64,000 nt of DNA, taken from assembly GCA_021464415.1 (NCBI GenBank), contig CM038465.1, positions 19,127,839-19,191,838 of the forward strand, written 5' to 3'. The DNA is from Lonicera japonica (lineage: Eukaryota; Streptophyta; Magnoliopsida; Dipsacales; Caprifoliaceae). A program made the position numbers and the translations under genes. Below are positions 57,798 through 64,000 of this stretch, one piece after another. The notes beneath the pieces are model-generated. The model ran no database searches. It was not told the DNA's origin and saw only the letters and a program-made list of their open reading frames with translations. The stretch's first letter is position 1; each line of letters begins with the position of its first letter.

Positions 57798-59831
57798 ATG
57801 GACCCTGCTCAGCCTGATAGACTGGAGTGTGACTAGGAGGAGGTCACTTTTACTGACGCTCAGGGCGTTCTCCGTTGCAGTCCTCATCATGATGACTGGG
57901 AGGACTTTGACTGGTATGGCGAGGATGGGGTGGATCGCGGTCGGGCGGTGGTCTACCTGATGTTACCCGGGTTGCTCCAGTCCCGGATGTTCCGTGGCTC
58001 TTGATGGAGCCTGTTCCTCATGAGATCCGTCGACGGTCTCTGGTATGTTTTCTTTTCGTGTATCTATCTATTTTATTATTTCTGTCGTTTCCTGCATGTA
58101 TTTTAAATAATGTTAGCATGCATGTCTGCCTAGAAATAACGTCTGATTTAGCGAATACATACTTTTACCTGTGACACCTCTTAGGTTTTTTAGTAAACTA
58201 CATAATGTACCCTCATAACTCCATAACTCTCATAATTACACCAAAGTACCCTCAGGTTTGGAAAATTACATTTTTTACCCCTATAACACTATAACTCTCA
58301 TAATTTCACCAACGTACCCTCAGGTTTGGAAAATTACATAATTTACCCTTATAGCCCTATATCTCTCATAATTACACTAAAGTACCCTTAGGTTTCGGAA
58401 AATTACATAATTTACCCTTATAGCCCTATATCTCTCATAATTACACCAAAATACCCTCAGGTTTTCGGAAAATCACATAATCTACCCTTATAACCCTATG
58501 ACTCTCATAATTACACCAAAATACCCTCAGGTTTTGGAAAATTACATAATTTACCCTTATAACCCTATAACTCTCATAATTACACCAAAATACCCTCAAG
58601 TTTTGGAAAATTACATAATTTACCCTTATAGCCCTATAACTCTCATAATTACACCAAAGTACCCTCAGGTTTGGAAATTTACATAATTTACCCTTACAAC
58701 CCTATATCACTCATAATTACACCAAAGTATCCTCAGGTTTGGAAAATTACATAATTTATCCTTATAGCCCTATATCTCTCATAATTACACCAAAATACCC
58801 TCAGGTTTTGGAAAATTACATAATTTACCCCTATAGCCCTATATCTCTCATAATTACACCAAAGTACCCTCATGATCCTGTACTCGTTCTTTTGTCTGTA
58901 GTAGGTTGGCCATGGTTGGGGTTCCCCTAACACCATTTCTTTAGAGTGGCGACAGGCACCGGCCCCTGTCTAGGAGTTGCTCCTTGCGACTCCTTTCGGT
59001 TCTTTCTTCGATGCCCTCCCGGAGTGGGTATCTAGGGCGGCTGTGTTGGTATCGGCTCTGGCCTGTCACTTGTGGGACACCACTCATACCTTCCACTGGA
59101 GCTGGGGGGAGATGACGATGACCCCCCTCGACTTATTTGCTTTGACCGGGATTCCTTCAGGGGGTCCCTATCCAGATTGACGTCCCCTTGCATCTGACGG
59201 CAGAGGGCATAGTCGGTGCACTAGGATGGTTTCCGGAGCGACGGAGTTCCGGTGATATGATTCCTTGGGCTGTTTTGGTCACGCGCCTGGAGACAGAGAG
59301 AGCCAGATTGATTGCTTCAGGAGCGCCGATGACCCGCCAGGAGGCGAGTCAGTATGCCCGCGTCCTTCTCTTACTAATGCTCCACGATTTGTTCGAGGCC
59401 CGTGGGGGAGACCCGGCCCATCTCTGGTGGTTGTCCTATCTCCAGGATTTCAGTATTATGTTCGACTACGACTGGGGTGGTTTTATTGTTGCCGTCCTTT
59501 ATGATGCTATGGACCAGGTTTCTCGCCACTTAGCCCTGAACCTCAAGGGCTTTTCTTTGCTGTGGGAGGTATATACTTTTGTCCCTTATCTGTGCTTTCG
59601 GTCTTTTTGCATTTTATCTGCTGCTTGTTGCTAATATTCTTTATTTTTCCTCTTCAGAGCTGGTTCGTGGTGTATACCCGTTTGGGTCGTGCCAAGGTGG
59701 ATCTCCTCGTTGAGAACGAGGACTAGTTTTCCTTTCTCCGCCGATTCATCGCGGGGAACTACAGGGCTCCCTATGTATACCAGACCTGGGAGACCGAAGC
59801 AGCTGCCGTCCATGACCTGCTGGAGGAGCAA
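57798..59831 (+). pseudogene. Plant-mobile-domain (PMD) gene, decayed, antisense in a Tat element
   Basis: Exon 2 encodes the PMD hallmark: a hydrophobic start, HLWDTTHTFHWSWGEMTMT, then 'PLDLFALTGIPSGG', as in plant aminotransferase-like/MAIN-type mobile-domain proteins. Probable exons are 57798-58042 (donor GTATGT), about 58945-59568 (donor GTATAT) and 59658-59831 (acceptor CTCTTCAG, next donor GTAAAT). The exon 2 to 3 join keeps phase. Damage: TAG at 57834, a frameshift near 57958, TAG at 58971, a frameshift near 59175, TAG at 59724, and the 3' end lost at the junction with LTR E. It lies next to, and in opposite orientation to, the 3' array and LTR T2. Antisense extra ORFs downstream of pol, some carrying transposon-derived domains, are known in Tat elements. 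PMD function is unknown; MAIN-like relatives act in gene silencing and meristem maintenance. Confidence 0.75.
58196..58872. repeat. About 73-bp minisatellite inside PMD intron 1
   Basis: About nine or ten copies of a unit made of 'ataactctcataattacacc', 'aaagtaccctcaggtttgg' and 'aaaattacataatttaccc' plus 'ttatagccctat'. It fills nearly the whole intron between 58043 and about 58944. Frames 58498-58936 on both strands are artefacts. Confidence 0.93.
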
Positions 59832-59914
59832 GTAAATATCTTAGTATTCTTTCTTTTCAAGTAGATAAATGGTAAATAGAATAAATAACTGAAACTTACC
59901 CGACAAACCGACAT

Positions 59915-61812
59915 TTAGTCATTCGAGGCATCATAACTTTTTCATTTTAGATCAGAATGGAACCTAATTTATACCATTGGAAAGGTATTTCAATTTTCAA
60001 GAACTTTCGTGTTTGGCCCGTAACCCAATTCCCACTTCTCGTTGGTCAAAATAAGGTTACAAGATCAGTTGGTGGCATAAACAAGCAATTCTCGGCATGA
60101 ACAAAAATCCAGTGCCATGAAGTCGACTCCATGGAGTTTAGGGAGTCGACTCCCCTTCCCTAAAATGGTCAAAAATGATATTTTTAAGCTTGGACCCGAT
60201 TTTTATACACCATCATGAGAGTGATTTTATCTCATCTTACCACCTAAACCAAGAATCAAACACATCATTTCCATCATCTTCTTCCTTTCTTCACATACAC
60301 CAAGCCAGGGCTCAAAACTCAACCATGGTATCTTGCGCCTCCGTCGTTTAGAGTTCGATACGTGGCTCGAGTAGTGAAGGTTTAACGCTATTAAGGCAGG
60401 AACACTAGTATTAAAACCTATTTTAAAGGTTTATGCACCCAATCACCATTTTATACAAACTTTGGGGATTTTCTATACATATAACTATTGTTGCGTATAT
60501 ATACACTTTGGGCCTATAAATTACGAAGGAAATGGTTGATTATTTCTTATAAAATGTAGTATATTATATTTCCCCAAGTATCTCTTCCATTTCCTTGATT
60601 TATGACAAACCCTTATTCTTGGCCTCTGGCGCACAGGTACTTATTAGACAATATAGTAAAGTAAACCTATGATACGCACTTTATATTACTTGGTACTCAT
60701 GAAATGGACTATTATATTTTTTTTACATGATGTATATGATCTTATAATTGTGATTGGGATAATAATGATTTTCCTTATACGAATTAGTCAACACCGCTCG
60801 TACTAGGTAGACGGTTATTACCGGTAGCGTATAGCCTTAGTGGCTACGTGAGATTATTGTAGCGCATGCCTTTGTGGCTGCGTGAGGTAGCGTACGCCTT
60901 CGTGGATGCGTGAGGTAGCGTCTAGGTGGACCTGGTAGGTGGTCCCTGCCTTGGGCAGAAGAAACCGAATTGTCGGCTATCTCTGTGCACAGTAGATTTA
61001 GAAAATCCTAGACGTGAGTATTATACATGATTGATACGATGTAGGCCTGGTCGCGGTGTCTTGAGATTATATATATATATTAGATTGTTTACATACATAT
61101 TTATGACTTATGTATACGTACTAATTACAAACTAACTTTATTAAGCTTCTCCTATATATACATGTTTTTCTCACAACTCCTATAGTTCCTACTGGGCCCG
61201 TTTGGCTCACAGTTTTTCCTACACAGGTACTTCTAAGGATGGGACGGGACGAGCTGATAAGGGAAAGGTCGACAAGTCTTAGTCTCCTCTGATACTGTAG
61301 CGTGAGGACCTTTCACTACTGAAAGGCCATGTTATCAATCTTGTTGTACCATAACTCAACTTATATTATGTAGCCATGTATGTACTATCTATGTAGCCCA
61401 TTTGAGGTTATGGAGACTGTATTGTGTATGACTATTTTGTGACTGTTATGTATTGCTAATATATGTACTTTGTGGACTTTTGCTTTTCTTTAATCTTATT
61501 CTTTTGGTTATTGTATAGTGGGTTGGAGGAACATGTCTATGGTTGAATGCTAGCCCTATGTGGACAAGTTACTTACATTTTAGTTAACCGGTGCGCAACG
61601 GTACAGAGTAATCTGTAAGGCACGAGTTAACAGGAGGGGAAGCTACAGTTCCAGCATGTTCTAAGTTGATTTTGTTATATGTTCTTGACCTTTGCATATT
61701 GGCCTTCCTCGCCAGAGTTATTTAATTTTTACTCATTTCCGCCGTCGCGTACGGCTCCGTGATCAACCGTGTTCCGGAGGTTCTCCCTCCCAACGAAACT
61801 CGGGGCGTCACA
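59915..61812 (+). mobile_element. Long gypsy LTR 'E', 5'-truncated
   Basis: Lacks the TG start: the first recognisable family block is 'catcataactttttcatttt' at 59928. It then has palindromes (60115-60154), AAG|GC in place of AAG|GT at 60395, 28-bp 'gtagcgtacgccttcgtggc' repeats (60824-60925), 'actgggcccgtttggctcac' (61189), ACACAG|GT (61226) and the 3' end GGGGCGTCACA (61812). No primer-binding site follows. Same subfamily as B and F. Confidence 0.8.
60115..60154 (+). promoter_or_regulatory. GTCGAC palindromes in LTR E U3
   Basis: A perfect 14-bp palindrome, GGGAGTCGACTCCC (60141-60154), and an 18/20 palindrome, CCATGAAGTCGACTCCATGG (60115-60134). A TATA-like TTTTTATACACC follows at about 60199. 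They share the GTCGAC core with LTR B but have different arms. Confidence 0.55.
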
Positions 61813-62270
61813 TATGAAGCCTCCCAAACTGATGATTTTATGGTTTCCTTTCTTAACTGACGGACTTGGCGGATCGTGTTCAATCTCAACAATACCACTA
61901 CATGTTTTACACTATGGATATATACATATATACAAGTTTTACGAATACATATGGAATGCATGTATATTGATATCTATATATGTTGGATTCTATATTCTTA
62001 GGATTTCATTGATTCGATGAGATGATTATTGTGATTTTATTTCGGATGGCCACACCGTTCGTACTAGATAGATGGTGATTACCGATAGCGTATTGTGACG
62101 CCCTGAGTGATAAGTACTCCCTTGTGTGGAGGAATGGTAGCTCGAGCGATGAGTACTCCCTTGTGTGGAGGAATGGTAGCTCAAAGGGGGCATCGCACAC
62201 TGGAAGTTGGGGGATCCTTGGAGACCCATATAAGTAGCAGTTGGTCGTTAATTAAGTACGAGGCCTTTTG

Positions 62271-62376
62271 GGTAGCTCACTGGCTTCGAATTCCATGAGA
62301 ACTCCGAAGTTAAGCGTGCTTGGACTAGAGAAATCTCAGGATGGGTGACCCCCTGGGAAGCTGGTCGTGAGCTCCC
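62271..62376 (+). promoter_or_regulatory. 5S rRNA-like domain, Cassandra 2 5' LTR
   Basis: CCGAAGTTAAG (62304-62314), then 'cgtgcttgga' (very close to true 5S), and AGGATGGGTGACC (62338-62350). Known to serve as a Pol III promoter in Cassandra. Confidence 0.9.
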
Positions 62377-62684
62377 AGAAACAAAGCCGTGAGGGTAGAT
62401 GTCCTGGAGCTGAGGCCTGTCTAGGACGCTACGCAGAGCGGAAAATATCATACTAAGGTGCGATCGGGTCGTTACAAATGGTATCAGAGCGGACCCCACA
62501 GAGTTACGGTGTGTCGATGAGGACGTCGATTCCCTTAAGGGGAAGGATGTGACGCCCGGAGTGATGAGTACTCCTTTGTGTGAAGGAATGGTAGCTCAAA
62601 GGGGGCATCCCACACCAGAAGTTGGGGGATCCTTGGAGATCCATATAAGTAGCAGTTGGTCGCTAATTAAGTACGAGGCCTTTT

Positions 62685-62792
62685 GGGTAGCTCACTGGCT
62701 TCGGATCCCATGAGAACTCCGAAGTTAAGCGTGCTTTGACCAAAGAAATCCCAGGATGGGTGACCCCATGGGAAGCTGGTCGTGAGCTCCTA
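62685..62792 (+). promoter_or_regulatory. 5S rRNA-like domain, Cassandra 2 3' LTR
   Basis: CCGAAGTTAAG (62719-62729) and AGGATGGGTGACC (62753-62765), the same layout as the 5' copy. Confidence 0.9.
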
Positions 62793-63865
62793 GAAACAAA
62801 GCCGTGAGGGTAGATGTCCTGGGGCTTAGGCCTGTCTAGGACGCTACCCAGAGCGGACAATATCGTACTGAGGTGCGACCGGGTCGTTACACGTATAGCC
62901 TCAATGGCAACGTGAGTATTATTGTAGCGTGCGCCTTTATGGCGGCGTGAGGTAGCGTATGCCTGTGTGGCTCCGTGAGGTAGCGTCTAGGTGGACCTGG
63001 TAGGTGGTCCCTACCTTGGGCAAAAGAAACCGAGTTGCCGGCTATCTCTGTGCACAGGAGATTTATGAAAATCCTAGACGTGAGTATGATATGTGATTGA
63101 TGTGGTAGATCTAGTCGCGGTGTTGTGGCATATACTGTATGATGATGTATATATATTGCCTTTCTTGTACTTTGGGTTGGGGACATTATATATATACATA
63201 TCATGAAAGGTTTTCCATGCATTGGCCGCTTCAGAAATGTACTATATATATATATGTATTTACATTTGTATATACACCTTTCTACTCAGAGATGGTTTAT
63301 TACAGAGAAGCAGCACATAAACTATTTTCATTATAATACATGGCATGGCATGCATGATTTCCAATTTATTTTCTTATACAAACCCTTATAGTTCCCACTG
63401 AGCCCATTTGACTCACTGCCATTTTCCAAACCAGGTTTTGCAGGTATTTCCCGGGGAACGGTGCGCTCACCAAGTCTAGATAGCTCTGATGGACTTTGAT
63501 CACCTAAGTCGTTAAGAAACGACTTATGTACTAGTTGATTAGTTAGTAAATGATTATGTACTATAGTGTTGTATTTTGATATAAAACTTATTGAGATTGG
63601 GACCTCATTGGAGGCTTTGTATAAATGACTTGCCTTTAATGTGGAGTATTTATTGGAAATGGATTAAGTGTACATTTTAACAGGTTTTGGTTTACTTTTT
63701 ATTAACAAACTCCACATGCAAAATTTTCTAAAATTACTACTTTATATAGAATTCCCTTTTTATATAAGTTATGATCTATGCCTTATCACCCGTCGTCACC
63801 TACGACACCGTGATTAACCGGGTCCCGGAGGTGAAATCCTCTCAACGGGATTTCAGGGCGTCACA

Positions 63866-64000
63866 AGTTGGTATCAGAGCTATAGGTTTGACATTTTCCT
63901 CGGGGGATTCATGGGTAGATCCGAGATTAGCGGTGCGAGCAGTTATAGTATTCCTCGGAAGATCGATATACATTTTCTTGCAACAGGATTCTACCGTTAG
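63866..64000 (+). mobile_element. Start of the internal region of a gypsy retrotransposon
   Basis: TGGTATCAGAGC, a perfect initiator-Met primer-binding site, lies at 63869-63880, three bases after the end of LTR F. The remaining 120 bp are leader with no open gag frame yet. The element continues beyond the window. Confidence 0.85.

Larger units (their letters stand above)
62094..62891 (+). mobile_element. Cassandra TRIM retrotransposon 2
   Basis: CGTAT lies at 62089-62093 and 62892-62896, a perfect 5-bp TSD inside a 'gtagcgtatagcc' repeat of LTR F. The 5' LTR is 383 bp (62094-62476) and the 3' LTR 344 bp (62548-62891); the 5' copy carries a tandem duplication of about 38 bp ('agtactcccttgtgtgg' region). 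The internal 71 bp has TGGTATCAGAGC at 62479-62490 and a polypurine tract AAGGGGAAGGA (62537-62547). No coding capacity, as is usual for Cassandra. Confidence 0.97.
61813..63865 (+). mobile_element. Long gypsy LTR 'F', 5'-truncated, 5' LTR of an element leaving the window
   Basis: Begins mid-LTR at 'tatgaagcctcccaaactga', which corresponds to the inverse of 8190-8225 in LTR B. It runs through 'gtagcgtat' repeats (interrupted by Cassandra 2), 'cctggtaggtggtccctacc' (62996), 'cactgagcccatttgactca' (63395), TTTTGCAG|G (63443) and the end GGGCGTCACA. A Met-type primer-binding site follows, so this is a 5' LTR rather than a solo LTR. Frames 61722-62020 and 62887-63391 are not genes. Confidence 0.82.

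Overview
This is nuclear DNA from a flowering plant, almost certainly a eudicot. The evidence is split, intron-bearing genes, an Rx-type CC-NBS-LRR relic, and LTR retrotransposons of plant-only lineages (copia, long-LTR gypsy, Tat/Ogre-like gypsy and Cassandra). I cannot name the species. I see no intact host gene. The window is a nest of transposable elements around one broken disease-resistance gene. It contains one 100-bp assembly gap (39548-39647).

Layout. 1-6.3 kb: the 3' untranslated tandem-repeat region of a Tat/Ogre-like element, split by a solo long gypsy LTR (LTR A, TSD GGAGT), then a Tat-type LTR. 6.5-9.7 kb: a hAT-type non-autonomous element holding a reverse-strand solo LTR (B, TSD CTACT). 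10.9-15.3 kb: a second hAT-type element with a perfect 8-bp TSD holding solo LTR C. 16.7-20.3 kb: an LTR fragment and a reverse-strand Tat 3' region with three tandem arrays. 20.294-28.504 kb: a complete copia element with two 1330-bp LTRs, TSD CTGTT, and one long polyprotein frame broken by two TAA codons. 28.5-34.6 kb: AT-rich intergenic DNA with small repeats and MITE remnants. 34.6-38.7 kb: the CC-NBS-LRR pseudogene. 38.7-46.8 kb: AT-rich DNA with a Tourist-like MITE, a small LTR relic and a family of diverged duplications. 46.8-48.2 kb: a truncated Tat LTR. 48.25-52.66 kb: solo LTR D joined to a Cassandra TRIM, the pair sharing one TSD (TAGAG). 54.4-59.8 kb: a reverse-strand Tat 3' LTR, its tandem array and, antisense to it, a decayed plant-mobile-domain (PMD) gene. 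59.9-64 kb: two more long gypsy LTRs (E, F), a second Cassandra inside F, and the primer-binding site of a gypsy element that runs off the window.

The most interesting signal is regulatory. The Tat LTRs carry clusters of the 12-bp palindrome TGTCGCGCGACA just upstream of their TATA boxes, and the antisense PMD gene has three perfect copies of the same palindrome 11 bp upstream of its own TATA box. This suggests a retroelement that carries a regulator gene under the same control sites as its LTR. The second gypsy family shows a parallel pattern: at a corresponding U3 position each LTR has its own, different palindrome (CCATGATCGATCATGG in D, GTCGAC-cored in B and E, GCATGC-cored in C). These long LTRs also share conserved splice-like AAG|GT and CAG|GT boundaries around a hypervariable middle, as if an intron lay inside the LTR.
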